Assembly (NCBI GenBank): GCA_900450455.1
Contig: UGGN01000001.1
Span: 1,473,029 to 1,537,028 of the forward strand
DNA: 64,000 bases
DNA from: [Eubacterium] infirmum
GTDB lineage: Bacteria > Bacillota > Clostridia > Peptostreptococcales > Anaerovoracaceae
Reading direction: 5' to 3'
Of the stretch, positions 9,204 to 19,242 are shown in pieces. The notes under the pieces are model-generated. The model was not told the DNA's origin. It did not search any database and saw only the letters and a list, made by a program, of their open reading frames with translations. Numbering within the stretch: the first letter of the stretch is position 1; the number at the start of each line of letters is the position of its first letter. The translations under genes were made by a program, and so were the position numbers.

Positions 9204-10403
9204 ATGAAATTTTCTAACAGAGTGCAGGAGATGCAATTTTCACCAATAAGAAAATTCAATCCTGTTGCCGCTAAGGTAAAAGAGCAGGGCAAGAAAGTTT
9301 ATCACTTTAACATCGGACAACCTGATGTTGCAACACCGGAATGCTTTATGCAGGCAATCAAAAGCTTTGATGAAGCGGTAATCAAGTACGCTGAATCAGG
9401 CGGATTGACTTCACTACAGGATTCCGTAATTGATTATTTCAAGCAGTACGACATGCATTATGACAGAAAAGACATGATCGTTACAAACGGTGGTTCAGAA
9501 GCGCTAACAATGGCATTCCTTGCACTTGTTAACCCGGGTGAAGAAATTCTCATTGCAGAACCGTTCTACACAAACTACCATTCATTCTTGACAACAGCAG
9601 GTGGTAAGGTTGTACCTATCACAACAAAGGCTGAGAATGGATTCACCTATGCAACAAGAGAACAGATTGAACCTTTGATTAACGAAAAGACGAGAGCAAT
9701 CTGCTGTATCAGCCCAGGTAACCCAACAGGTAATGTTTTAACGTTGGACGAGATGAAACTAATCGGCGAAATCGCTAAGGAGCACGACCTATTTATAATA
9801 GCAGACGAAGTATATAGAGAGTTTGCATACGATGATCGTGAAGTAACATCGTTCGGTATGCTTCCTGAGATTGCTGACAGAGTTATCATCATCGACTCAG
9901 TATCAAAGAGATTTTCTGCATGTGGAGCAAGAATCGGTCTACTTATCTCCAAGAACGAAGAGTTCATGAGCAATGTAATGAAGATTGCACAGGCAAGACT
10001 TTGCGTTTCAACAGTAGATCAGGTTGGTTCAGCTGAGCTATTCAAGCTACCAATGTCATACTATGAAGAAGTTAAGGCTGAGTACTGCGGAAGAAGAGAT
10101 GCTGCATACGAAGAGATTATGAAGATTCCGGGAGCTGTATGCCAGGTTCCGGGTGGAGCTTTCTACATGACAGTTAAGCTTCCTGTAGATGATGTTGAAG
10201 ATTTCTTGATGTTCATGCTCGAAGAGTTCGAAGACAATGGTGAGACAACAATGTTTGCACCAGCTGAAGGATTCTATGCTACACCGGGACTAGGTAAGGA
10301 CGAAATCCGTATCGCTTATGTACTAAATAAGGACGATATGAGAAGAGGTGCTGAACTTATTAGGCTCGGTATCGAAGCTTACAACAAAAAGCTTGGTAAA
10401 TAA
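9204..10403 (+). CDS. Class I/II pyridoxal-phosphate aminotransferase (aspartate aminotransferase-like)
   Basis: This 399-residue fold-type I enzyme shows FNIGQPDVATP, GGSEALTMAF, SPGNPTGN, IIADEVYREF and the PLP lysine in DSVSKRFSACGARIG. The family transfers amino groups between amino acids and 2-oxo acids; substrate is not determinable here. AAGGAG precedes the ATG. Codon use is noticeably richer in C-ending and favoured codons (AAC, GAC, TTC, ATC) than its neighbours, consistent with high expression. A weak promoter (TTGGTA, 17 bases, TTATAT, 9154-9182) and a downstream hairpin suggest it is monocistronic. Confidence 0.9.
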   Translation: MKFSNRVQEMQFSPIRKFNPVAAKVKEQGKKVYHFNIGQPDVATPECFMQAIKSFDEAVIKYAESGGLTSLQDSVIDYFKQYDMHYDRKDMIVTNGGSEALTMAFLALVNPGEEILIAEPFYTNYHSFLTTAGGKVVPITTKAENGFTYATREQIEPLINEKTRAICCISPGNPTGNVLTLDEMKLIGEIAKEHDLFIIADEVYREFAYDDREVTSFGMLPEIADRVIIIDSVSKRFSACGARIGLLISKNEEFMSNVMKIAQARLCVSTVDQVGSAELFKLPMSYYEEVKAEYCGRRDAAYEEIMKIPGAVCQVPGGAFYMTVKLPVDDVEDFLMFMLEEFEDNGETTMFAPAEGFYATPGLGKDEIRIAYVLNKDDMRRGAELIRLGIEAYNKKLGK

Positions 10404-10413
10404 CGATTACAGA

Positions 10414-10440
10414 GGGCAGCGAATCTTAGGTTCGCTGCCC
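10414..10440 (+). terminator. Hairpin terminator after the aminotransferase gene
   Basis: A perfect 10-bp stem (GGGCAGCGAA with TTCGCTGCCC) encloses a 7-base loop. The T-tract is weak (AATTTA). Confidence 0.65.
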
Positions 10441-10476
10441 AATTTACTTATTAGACTATTTTGAGAAAGGTAATAT

Positions 10477-13080
10477 ATGCCGAAGAAACTATCTCCAATG
10501 ATGGAGCAATATTTTCAAATAAAGGACAATTATCAGGACTGTATACTTTTTTATAGAGTTGGCGATTTTTACGAGATTTTTTACGATGATGCTCTTGAGG
10601 CTTCAAGGGTGCTTGAGATTGCACTCACGGGCAAAAATTGCGGACAGGAAGAACGTGCTCCCATGTGTGGAGTTCCTTTTCATTCTGCGGAAACTTATAT
10701 TCACAAACTAGTCGATAAAGGTTATAAAGTAGGTATTTGTGAGCAAGTAGAGGATCCGGCTACGGCAAAAGGTATTGTCAAGCGCGATGTTATTAAAATC
10801 ATAACACCGGGAACTTTAACCTCGCAGATGATGCTAAATGAAAGTGAAAACAACTACCTGGCAGCTATATACTGTGATAAGGCAGGTATCTCAATTTCCT
10901 ATTGTGACATCTCAACAGGTGAGCTTAGGACAACTGAGATGACTGCGGGTAATGACATATATAACGACATGATTAATGAAATCTGCCGTATAGGATGCAA
11001 GGAAATCATTGCAAATGAAGGATTTGAGGATATATTTTCAAAAGAAAAGCTAGCTGACGCAAGCGGTGCATATGTGCAGATAAAATCCGATAAGTACTAT
11101 TCATCAAAGGCTGCAAAGGACATCTTAGATGAACTTTTAGGCAAGGGGGCATTTCTAATTTCAGGAATAGAGGATAGATATCTCTGCCATAAAAATTTAG
11201 GAGCGCTCTTAAGTTATTTGATGGAAACACAAAGACAAGGCCTGAATCAGATAACCGGCTGTGTTTATTTCGAATTAAACGACCAAATGTCACTTGATAA
11301 GGCCAGTCTCCGAAATTTAGAGATAAGCGAAACTCTATACGACAAAAATATTAAAGGTTCATTGCTGGGTGTTTTAGATAAAACTAAGACAGCCATGGGT
11401 GCAAGGCTAATCAAAAAGATGCTTAGAGAGCCGCTAAACGATGCAGATAAAATCAACGATAGACTGGATGCCGTAGAGGAAATATACATAGACCCACTTC
11501 TCGAAAATGATTTAGTTGAGTCACTTAAGAAAATTTACGACTTTGAAAGACTTGCCGCAAGGATAGCTACCGGAACAGCAAATGGCAAGGATTTAATAGC
11601 ACTTAGGAATTCGATAGCAGTTCTTCCAAATATTAAAGCTGATTTATCAAGTTCCGGATCGAAGCTGCTAAAAGATATACACGACGGAATTTCAAACCTA
11701 GATGATATAGCAGACTTAATAACGCAATCTATCTCCGAAAATGCAGGCTTTACTATCAAAGAAGGCGGACTTATTATCGATGGTTTTTCAGAAGAACTGG
11801 ATAAGCTCAAAGCTTCCATCAAAGATGCAAAGGCTTGGATAGCAGGACTGGAAGCACATGAGCGAGAAAGAACAGGGATCAAAACTCTCAAAGTCGGCTA
11901 TAACAAAGTCTTCGGTTACTACATCGATGTCACACGTGCAAATTCAAACCTAGTGCCGGAAGACTATATCCGTAAGCAAACTCTTGTAAATAACGAGAGA
12001 TATATAACTCCGGAACTGAAGGAGACCGAAAACCTGGTTTTCAATGCCGAAACCAAGATAAATAAACTTGAATATGAAATTTTTGTCTCTATCCGTACAC
12101 AAATAGAAGCGAGAATTAAAGAAATACAAGACACATCAAAGGCGATTGCAATCTTGGATGTAATCTGCTCTTTCGCTGCTGTAAGCCGCAATTATGGCTA
12201 CACAAAGCCTATTGTGGATAACAGCAAGGAACTCGTCATCGAAGCAGGCAGGCATCCGGTCGTAGAAAGAATGGAAGGTGGCGAGCAGTTTGTATCAAAT
12301 GAAACATACCTGAATGATACGGATTCCAGCCTAATGATTATCACAGGTCCTAATATGTCCGGTAAATCAACATATATGAGACAGAATGCTTTGATAGTTT
12401 TGATGGCTCAGGCAGGATGCTTTGTTCCATGCGATAGGGCAAGAATAGGTGTTGTAGATAGAATATTTACCAGAATCGGAGCATCTGACAACCTCTCAGG
12501 AGGTCAGTCTACATTCTTTGTTGAGATGAGTGAACTATCATATATTCTCAACTGTGCAAGTGATAGAAGTCTTATAATCCTTGATGAGATAGGTAGGGGA
12601 ACAAGCACCTATGACGGACTTTCCATCGCTTGGTCTTGCGTAGAGTATCTCTGCAATAAGAACACCCATATACGCACGCTCTTTGCAACTCACTACCATG
12701 AGCTTACGGCCCTTGAGTCACAAATAGACGGCGTTAAAAATCTCAACGTTGATGTAGCTGAAGATGACGGAGATATCGTATTCTTACATAAGATAGTACC
12801 GGGTGCAGCAAGCCGAAGCTATGGAATCCATGTAGCAAAGCTGGCAGGAGTCCCAAAGGTTCTTCTGGACAATGCCGAAAACAAGCTGGCAGAACTGGAA
12901 GAATCAGGCAGCGAAATAAATATATCAGCTGATTCTTCTGTTAGTGAAGATCAGCTATCACTCTTTATGCCCGGACCATACGATGAACTGGCACAGAAGA
13001 TTAAAGATATTGATATTATGAATTTGACACCGGCAAGAGCTATAGAAATTATTATGAAACTAAAGGAGTCAATCAGCTAA
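10477..13080 (+). CDS. mutS: DNA mismatch repair ATPase MutS
   Basis: The protein is 867 residues, full length for MutS. The mismatch-binding F-x-E motif is in the N-terminal domain (RVGDFYEIFYDDA). The ATPase has Walker A GPNMSGKST near residue 625, then DNLSGGQSTFFVEM and Walker B LIILDEIGRGTSTYDG, and FATHYHEL. MutS recognises mismatches and recruits MutL, encoded 44 bases downstream. It probably starts a transcription unit after the hairpin at 10414. Confidence 0.97.
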   Translation: MPKKLSPMMEQYFQIKDNYQDCILFYRVGDFYEIFYDDALEASRVLEIALTGKNCGQEERAPMCGVPFHSAETYIHKLVDKGYKVGICEQVEDPATAKGIVKRDVIKIITPGTLTSQMMLNESENNYLAAIYCDKAGISISYCDISTGELRTTEMTAGNDIYNDMINEICRIGCKEIIANEGFEDIFSKEKLADASGAYVQIKSDKYYSSKAAKDILDELLGKGAFLISGIEDRYLCHKNLGALLSYLMETQRQGLNQITGCVYFELNDQMSLDKASLRNLEISETLYDKNIKGSLLGVLDKTKTAMGARLIKKMLREPLNDADKINDRLDAVEEIYIDPLLENDLVESLKKIYDFERLAARIATGTANGKDLIALRNSIAVLPNIKADLSSSGSKLLKDIHDGISNLDDIADLITQSISENAGFTIKEGGLIIDGFSEELDKLKASIKDAKAWIAGLEAHERERTGIKTLKVGYNKVFGYYIDVTRANSNLVPEDYIRKQTLVNNERYITPELKETENLVFNAETKINKLEYEIFVSIRTQIEARIKEIQDTSKAIAILDVICSFAAVSRNYGYTKPIVDNSKELVIEAGRHPVVERMEGGEQFVSNETYLNDTDSSLMIITGPNMSGKSTYMRQNALIVLMAQAGCFVPCDRARIGVVDRIFTRIGASDNLSGGQSTFFVEMSELSYILNCASDRSLIILDEIGRGTSTYDGLSIAWSCVEYLCNKNTHIRTLFATHYHELTALESQIDGVKNLNVDVAEDDGDIVFLHKIVPGAASRSYGIHVAKLAGVPKVLLDNAENKLAELEESGSEINISADSSVSEDQLSLFMPGPYDELAQKIKDIDIMNLTPARAIEIIMKLKESIS

Positions 13081-13124
13081 TATATCTATTTTATTGATAA
13101 GATTAAGTAAATTCAGAGGCGAAT

Positions 13125-15044
13125 ATGATAAATATACTCACTAAAAATGTTGCCGATAAGATAGCGGCAGGCGAGGTTGTAGATAGGCCGGTCTCCATAA
13201 TCAAAGAGCTCACCGAAAACTCCATAGACGCTGGTGCCTCTTCAATTACTGTAGAAATACGAAGCGGTGGCAAGGAATACATAAGAGTTACAGATAACGG
13301 CTCAGGAATTGATTTTGAAGATACCGAAAGAGCGTTTCTCAGACATGCGACCAGCAAAATATGTACAGCTGACGATCTAAGACACATAGAAACTCTTGGA
13401 TTTAGGGGCGAAGCACTCGCCAGCATAGCAGCCGTTACAAGAACTGAAATGCTCACAAAAACTAAGGAGTCCAAAGCTGGAACAAAGGTCATTATCCACG
13501 GTGGAGAGATTGTGACAAGAACTGCTGTAGGTTGCCCTGAAGGCACCAGCATAGTTGTAACTGATTTGTTCTATAATACACCGGCAAGAGCCAAGTTTAT
13601 GAAGAGCGAATCTGCTGAAACTTCACTGATAATAGACCTTATATCAAGGATGGCTCTTACACGCCCGGAAATACGCTTTAACTTGATTAATAACGGAAAG
13701 TCTATATTTGTATCACCAGGACTTGGTGAAAGGCTTAAAACGATTATTTCAGTCTATAAGGAGAGAGATTTCAAAGATCTGCTTGAACTACACTTTAAGA
13801 GAGATGGAATTTCTGTTGAAGGGTATATTTCAAGACCTTCACTGTCAAAGAACAACAGAAGAAGTCAGTTTTTCTTTGTAAACGGAAGAGTTGTAAAGAG
13901 CAATACGATAGAAAAGGGGCTTAGTGCAGGATATAAGGAAAGACTATTTGAAGGCCGGTATCCGGTAGCATTCATATTCGTTTACGTTGATCCTGAAAAG
14001 CTTGATGTAAACATACATCCTAATAAGAAGGAAGTTAGATTTGACGATGAAGTGGCTGCCAGCAGTGCAGTCTGCGAAGCCGTTATTCATGCGCTTGCCA
14101 GTAGTCAAGCTATGAGTGAGCCAAAGGACAGTATTGCCAAGTTGGCAGATAAAAAGATAACTACACCTGAAGCAGACTTTAAGGTAAGTCAAAAGGAACT
14201 GAAAAAGGAAGATGAGTCTGAACAAATAAACATAAGAAGTTTATTGAAAACCAAAAGAAATTTTGAATCGGAATTTATTATTCCAAACGGGCTTTCTGAT
14301 GCAGTTATGAAAGATGGTGCAGACGATTATCAAAAGAAAATTGATGCTGAATCCCTTATTTCATCTGAAGCGAAACCTGTCGTAACTGATATAAATGCCT
14401 CTTCAGATAGTTCAAATATATGCTTTGGAAAGCCTGATTTAAACTATAGTGCACAGGTAGCTTTTGATTTTGATAATTTAAAGCTTGGAGATATATTCTT
14501 CGGAACATATATCAGTGCAAGCGATGACGAAAACTTCTATTTAATTGATCAACATGCTGCACATGAGCGTGTAAACTACGAGAAATTTATCAATGCATAT
14601 TTTAGTAGCGAAAAGAACAGTCAAGTTCTGTTACTTCCATTTACCTTTGATGTGCCGAATATTTTAACGACGGACGATGAAGAATGGCTAAACACTCTTA
14701 ATGCTATGGGTTATCATATCGAAAGCTTTGGTGAAAACACCTACATAGTAAAAGAAATACCTGAATTTGTAACCATTCCGGAGGCGGAAGGATTTGTTAA
14801 CGATTTCATAGACAGTTTTGCCGAAGGAGTAAAGCTCAATAACAAGATTGTAATAGATAAGCTTATTACAAAATCATGCAAGAGTGCAATCAAGGCACAC
14901 GATATGATTTCGGAAGAGGAGGCTGAGGAGTTACTTAAAATGCTCAAACAGTGTCGCAATCCATTTTCATGCCCACACGGAAGACCGACCTTTGTTAGGT
15001 TCAGCATAAGAGAAATAGAACGCATGTTTAAGAGAATAGTTTAA
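13125..15044 (+). CDS. mutL: DNA mismatch repair protein MutL
   Basis: A GHKL ATPase of 639 residues: KELTENSIDAG, DNGSGI and GFRGEALASIAAV. The C-terminal domain carries DQHAAHER at about residues 475-482, the metal-binding motif of MutL proteins with latent endonuclease activity, and the accessory SCKSAIKAHD and CPHGRPT motifs. This fits a mismatch repair pathway that does not use MutH. Ten bases separate it from miaA. Confidence 0.97.
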   Translation: MINILTKNVADKIAAGEVVDRPVSIIKELTENSIDAGASSITVEIRSGGKEYIRVTDNGSGIDFEDTERAFLRHATSKICTADDLRHIETLGFRGEALASIAAVTRTEMLTKTKESKAGTKVIIHGGEIVTRTAVGCPEGTSIVVTDLFYNTPARAKFMKSESAETSLIIDLISRMALTRPEIRFNLINNGKSIFVSPGLGERLKTIISVYKERDFKDLLELHFKRDGISVEGYISRPSLSKNNRRSQFFFVNGRVVKSNTIEKGLSAGYKERLFEGRYPVAFIFVYVDPEKLDVNIHPNKKEVRFDDEVAASSAVCEAVIHALASSQAMSEPKDSIAKLADKKITTPEADFKVSQKELKKEDESEQINIRSLLKTKRNFESEFIIPNGLSDAVMKDGADDYQKKIDAESLISSEAKPVVTDINASSDSSNICFGKPDLNYSAQVAFDFDNLKLGDIFFGTYISASDDENFYLIDQHAAHERVNYEKFINAYFSSEKNSQVLLLPFTFDVPNILTTDDEEWLNTLNAMGYHIESFGENTYIVKEIPEFVTIPEAEGFVNDFIDSFAEGVKLNNKIVIDKLITKSCKSAIKAHDMISEEEAEELLKMLKQCRNPFSCPHGRPTFVRFSIREIERMFKRIV

Positions 15045-15053
15045 CGGGGAAAT

Positions 15054-15980
15054 ATGAATAAATTAGTCGCAATTTGTGGACCGACGGCAGTTGGAAAAAC
15101 AGCATATTCGATAGAAATTGCAAAGAGATTTGATGGCGAGATTGTTTCATGTGACTCAATGCAGCTATATAAATACATGGATATCGGTAGCGCAAAGCCT
15201 AGCCTAGATGAACTCAAGCAAGTGAAACATCATCTTATAGGTGTCGTTGAGCCTAGCGAGAATTTCAGTGTAGCAAAGTATAAAGAGCTTGCAAGCGCAT
15301 CTATAGACGATATTCTAAGCAGAGGCAGGCTTCCCATCATTGCAGGCGGAACGGGACTATATCTTGACGCATTGATGTTTGACCTTGATTTCGCTGCTGC
15401 ACCAAGCGATGACAGTCTCAGAGATGAGCTATATAAAATTGCAGAAGAAAAGGGTAATCTGGAGCTTCATTCAATTTTACATGAATGTGATCCTGATTCG
15501 GCACAGCGTATACATCCTAATAATGTACGAAGGGTGGTAAGGGCTATAGAAAGCGCTAAATCTGGCACTAAGCTTAAAAATTTTGCTAAGGACCTAAGTC
15601 TAAATGATAAATACGAATTCATCCTTGTCGGACTTAGAAGGGATAGGGAAGAACTTTATGACCGCATAAACAGAAGAGTAGATATACTAGTGGAAGAAGG
15701 ACTGTTTGACGAAGTTGAGATGCTTCGTGAAATGGGCCTTTCAGAGTCAGATATATCTATGAAAGGTATAGGTTATAAGGAAGTTTTAGCTTATTTTGAT
15801 GGGGAATACGATTTAGAGACAGCAATAGATACAATCAAAAAGAATACACGCCATTTCGCCAAAAGGCAGATTACGTGGCTTAAGCGCTACGATGATATGA
15901 AGTGGTTTGACCTATCAGAATCAAAGGATGACAAGGATTCTATCAGGGAGATAATTACATGGCTGGGAAAAAACTTATAA
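15054..15980 (+). CDS. miaA: tRNA dimethylallyltransferase
   Basis: The 308-residue protein has P-loop GPTAVGKT (residues 9-16), the DSMQLYKYMDIGSAKP substrate motif and GGTGLYLDAL. MiaA prenylates A37 of tRNAs reading U-starting codons, using DMAPP, which links it to the isoprenoid genes upstream. It overlaps the next gene by 22 bases. Confidence 0.96.
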   Translation: MNKLVAICGPTAVGKTAYSIEIAKRFDGEIVSCDSMQLYKYMDIGSAKPSLDELKQVKHHLIGVVEPSENFSVAKYKELASASIDDILSRGRLPIIAGGTGLYLDALMFDLDFAAAPSDDSLRDELYKIAEEKGNLELHSILHECDPDSAQRIHPNNVRRVVRAIESAKSGTKLKNFAKDLSLNDKYEFILVGLRRDREELYDRINRRVDILVEEGLFDEVEMLREMGLSESDISMKGIGYKEVLAYFDGEYDLETAIDTIKKNTRHFAKRQITWLKRYDDMKWFDLSESKDDKDSIREIITWLGKNL

Positions 15981-17116
15981 TCAGCAACAAAAGCAATAAA
16001 CCGGATAACATAGTCATGCATGAGGCCGAAATATACAGCAAATGCGAGGAGTTTGAGGCATTGATGCCAAGATTTATGCGCAGTTTTTTCATCTACCTTA
16101 GAGGAAATGTTCTCCCTATGACAAGGCTGGCATATCTAAGGGATATAAATTTCTTCTTTGATTATCTAATCAAGCAGACCGATTTAACCGGTGCAGAAAA
16201 AATCTCCGATATCAAAGCAAGTGAGCTGGCAGAACTAAAAGCCATGGATATAAATCTATTCATAGACTACTGCCGACATTATTCCGTCTTTGATGAAGAA
16301 AGCGGAAATACATATGTTTATGAAAACAGTAACAAGACATTGGCAAGAAAAAAATCTTCGCTGTCAGTTATGTTCAAACATCTTTATAGAGACGAAATAC
16401 TTCCAAAGAACATCACAGATGGATTTGATCCTATAAGGGTGCAAAAGGCTGGAGAAAAGGAAATTAAGGCACTTCAGGATGATGAGGTGATGCTTATGTT
16501 AGATGCTGTGACAAACGGCACCGGACTGACAAAGCAGGAGTATAACTTCTGGAAGAAAACAAAGAAGAGAGACAAGGCAATCCTGATGCTGTTCATTACC
16601 TATGGACTCAGACTTTCCGAGCTTTGGCAGCTAAATACCGATTCATTTAATTTCAATAGAGGCGAGTTCATCATTTACCGTAAACGTGATAAAGAAAGCA
16701 CCATGCCGCTTAACAAGTCGGTCAGTGAATGTCTGCACGACTATATAGAAAATGAAAGGGCAAAAGATGACACGCTATTACCGGAGCACAAAACTGCTCT
16801 ATTCCTGTCGCTTCAGGGAAAGCGAATGACGGAAAGACAGCTGAGACAACTCGTAAAGAAATACACTTCAATTGCGCTTCACACCTCAAGAGATGGGGGA
16901 TACAGTCCTCATAAGCTCAGGGCTACAACTGCAACAAGCCTGATTGGAAGAGGTAACTCAATTTACGATGTTGCAGCACTTTTAGATCACGAGCAAGTGA
17001 CGACTACTCAGCTTTATGCTCAGCATAAGAAGAATGTGAAGAGAAACCTCGTAAATGAAATGGAGTGGGAGGAAGAACGCAAGGAGACAAGTAGTAATCA
17101 AAACGATACAGAATAA
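15959..17116 (+). CDS. Tyrosine recombinase, XerS-like
   Basis: A 385-residue tyrosine recombinase with an N-terminal SAM-like core-binding domain (TRLAYLRDINFFFDYL, then EKISDI) and a C-terminal catalytic domain. Visible catalytic residues are Arg in GLRLSEL, His-x-x-Arg in PHKLRA, His in LDHEQ and the nucleophile in TTQLYAQH. Length and the layout of the N-terminal half resemble the lone XerS recombinase of streptococci rather than XerC/XerD (about 300 residues). It starts inside miaA, so it looks like a stable housekeeping gene, not a prophage integrase. A role in chromosome dimer resolution is inferred. No dif-like site was identified. Confidence 0.8.
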   Translation: MAGKKLIISNKSNKPDNIVMHEAEIYSKCEEFEALMPRFMRSFFIYLRGNVLPMTRLAYLRDINFFFDYLIKQTDLTGAEKISDIKASELAELKAMDINLFIDYCRHYSVFDEESGNTYVYENSNKTLARKKSSLSVMFKHLYRDEILPKNITDGFDPIRVQKAGEKEIKALQDDEVMLMLDAVTNGTGLTKQEYNFWKKTKKRDKAILMLFITYGLRLSELWQLNTDSFNFNRGEFIIYRKRDKESTMPLNKSVSECLHDYIENERAKDDTLLPEHKTALFLSLQGKRMTERQLRQLVKKYTSIALHTSRDGGYSPHKLRATTATSLIGRGNSIYDVAALLDHEQVTTTQLYAQHKKNVKRNLVNEMEWEEERKETSSNQNDTE

Positions 17117-17133
17117 GGATTAAATTAGTATAA

Positions 17134-18429
17134 ATGAACACGAAAAAAACAAAAGAATTTCTAATAGATAACTTTAAAATAAGCGAAAATATAATTGAAT
17201 TCGTACAGTGCTGTGAGGATGAACTCAGAGAACAATTCAAGGAATTAGATCAGATAACTGAATACAACCAGCTTAAAGTTCTTAGCGCTTTCCAAAATAA
17301 CAGAATATCTGATAATCATTTCAATTGGAACACAGGCTATGGATATGACGATATAGGCAGAGATGCTGTAGAAAGAGTATATGCTGATATCTTTCATACT
17401 GAAAGTGCTCTCGTTAGAACGCAGATGGTTAATGGAACTCACTCGATTGCAATAACTCTCTTCGGTGTTCTAAGACCCGGAGATGAGATGATCTACTGTA
17501 CAGGTGGTCCTTACGATACACTTGAAGAAGTAATCGGAATCCGTGGCACCGGCATGGGCTCTTTGATTGAATACGGAATTAAATATAAACAAGTCGAACT
17601 AGGTGTTGACAATAATATTGATACGGAAACTCTACGCTCTGTTATTACGGATAAAACTAAGCTTGTATGCATGCAGCGTTCAACCGGATATAGTTGGAGG
17701 AAATCTATCGAGCTAAATCAAATGAAGGAAGTTGCTGACTTAGTTCACAGCATAAACCCTGAAATTCTGGTCATGGCAGATAATTGTTATGGAGAGTTCG
17801 TTAAGGATATTGAACCTACCGATGTAGGAGTTGATATAATTGCAGGTTCTTTGATAAAGAATCCGGGTGGCGGTCTTGCACTTTCCGGTGGATATGTGTG
17901 CGCCAGCAAGGAAATAATCGATAGAATCGCATATAGGCTCACATGTCCGGGAATCGGTTCTGAATGTGGTCTTACATTTGGACAAACAAGAAACGTTCTT
18001 CAAGGTATTTTCTTGGCTCCAAGAACTGTAAATTCAGCAGTAAAAGCAGCTATGCTTTGCGCAAAGGTCTTCGAAAAACTAGGCTTTGATGTATGTCCAA
18101 ATTCAAATGTAAAAAGAAACGATATAATTCAGGCTATCTGTCTAAGGGATGAAGACAGAGTTGTGGCATTTTGTCAAGGAATTCAAGCTGCAGCACCGAT
18201 AGATTCTCACGTTGTGCCGCTTCCTTGGGACATGCCCGGATATGAGGATAAGGTTGTCATGGCTGCAGGTGCCTTTGTTCAGGGAGCTTCAATAGAACTC
18301 AGTGCCGATGCACCGATAAGAGAGCCTTATAATGTGTATTTTCAGGGTGGACTTACATATGAACATGCCAAGTTTGGAGTCTTAAAGGCGGCAGATAGCA
18401 TGTATAAAAAAGGATTGTTAAGTTTATAA
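17134..18429 (+). CDS. Methionine gamma-lyase family protein (PLP-dependent, YnbB/aluminium-resistance type)
   Basis: The 431-residue PLP fold-type I protein matches the family once named aluminium resistance protein. The cofactor lysine is probably in AGSLIKNPGGGLA, with MADNCYGEF upstream and GYSWRKSI in the large domain. The true substrate is not established for most members. In Firmicutes this gene commonly lies close to mutL-miaA, as here. The stop overlaps the following membrane gene by one base. Confidence 0.85.
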   Translation: MNTKKTKEFLIDNFKISENIIEFVQCCEDELREQFKELDQITEYNQLKVLSAFQNNRISDNHFNWNTGYGYDDIGRDAVERVYADIFHTESALVRTQMVNGTHSIAITLFGVLRPGDEMIYCTGGPYDTLEEVIGIRGTGMGSLIEYGIKYKQVELGVDNNIDTETLRSVITDKTKLVCMQRSTGYSWRKSIELNQMKEVADLVHSINPEILVMADNCYGEFVKDIEPTDVGVDIIAGSLIKNPGGGLALSGGYVCASKEIIDRIAYRLTCPGIGSECGLTFGQTRNVLQGIFLAPRTVNSAVKAAMLCAKVFEKLGFDVCPNSNVKRNDIIQAICLRDEDRVVAFCQGIQAAAPIDSHVVPLPWDMPGYEDKVVMAAGAFVQGASIELSADAPIREPYNVYFQGGLTYEHAKFGVLKAADSMYKKGLLSL

Positions 18430-19145
18430 TGAACAACAAAAAAGATAATGTAAATAAACTAACAGCAGTATTAAAGCTCTTGCTACTCTTTGGAATAATG
18501 ATAGCTATTCCGGTATATCTCTTTGTATTTCAAAAGGATATGATGAAGAGTTTCAAAAGTCTAGACGATGTAACTGCATTTCTCAATGCTCATCGATCTA
18601 AAACAGTGCTTTTATACATAGGAATTCAGGTTGCACAAATAGTCATAAGCGTAATACCAGGGCAGTTCTTCCAAATAGGAGCAGGCTATCTATTTGGTTT
18701 CCCTAAAACCCTTGTATTTTCAGTTATAGGCGCATTCATTGGAACGTTTATATCATTTTATCTAGCTAAAATATTGGGCAGAGAATCCATTAAAGTGCTA
18801 TTTAAAAATCATAAAATAGATAATTACCTAGATCATTTAAACAGTCAAAAGGGATATACTATTGTATTCTTGATTTATTTAATCCCCGGATTTCCAAAGG
18901 ATATAGTAGGGTATATAGGTGGTTTATCAAATATGAATTTTAAAGCGTTTGTTCTTTTTTCTTTACTGGGTAGAACTCCTGCAATGAGCATAAGCATCCT
19001 GGTAGGAACCCTATATTATTCTAAAAATTATACAGCACTTGCAGTAGTAATCACTGTAGTTATTGTAATTACAGGAATTTGTATTCTTAAACGCAAGAAA
19101 ATCTCCGAATATATAGAGAGACTTTATAAGAAAGTATCAAAATAA
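18429..19145 (+). CDS. TVP38/TMEM64 family membrane protein
   Basis: This 238-residue protein has about five to six hydrophobic segments and the VTT/SNARE-associated signature, GQFFQIGAGYLFGFPKT and LIPGFPKDIVGYIGGLS. A lysine-rich C-terminal tail is probably cytoplasmic. DedA/TVP38 superfamily proteins are linked to lipid transport or flipping; the exact substrate is not known. ATG overlaps the stop of the preceding gene (TAATG). Confidence 0.85.
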   Translation: MNNKKDNVNKLTAVLKLLLLFGIMIAIPVYLFVFQKDMMKSFKSLDDVTAFLNAHRSKTVLLYIGIQVAQIVISVIPGQFFQIGAGYLFGFPKTLVFSVIGAFIGTFISFYLAKILGRESIKVLFKNHKIDNYLDHLNSQKGYTIVFLIYLIPGFPKDIVGYIGGLSNMNFKAFVLFSLLGRTPAMSISILVGTLYYSKNYTALAVVITVVIVITGICILKRKKISEYIERLYKKVSK

Positions 19146-19153
19146 AAACATAT

Positions 19154-19227
19154 AAACATTTGTTCTTTTTATATTGACAACGAACATTCATTCTGATATT
19201 ATATAGAAAACAAACAAACATTCGTTT
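19154..19227 (+). promoter_or_regulatory. SOS-type promoter with three LexA-like boxes
   Basis: A near-consensus promoter (TTGACA 19174-19179, 17-base spacer, TATTAT 19197-19202) is surrounded by three matches to the Gram-positive LexA box GAAC-N4-GTTC. They are AAACATTTGTTC (19154-19165), GAACATTCATTC (19182-19193, inside the spacer) and AAACATTCGTTT (19216-19227). Each has one or two mismatches. The recA box at 47869 is a perfect version of the same motif. Confidence 0.75.
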
Positions 19228-19242
19228 TCTATGGAGGTATAG

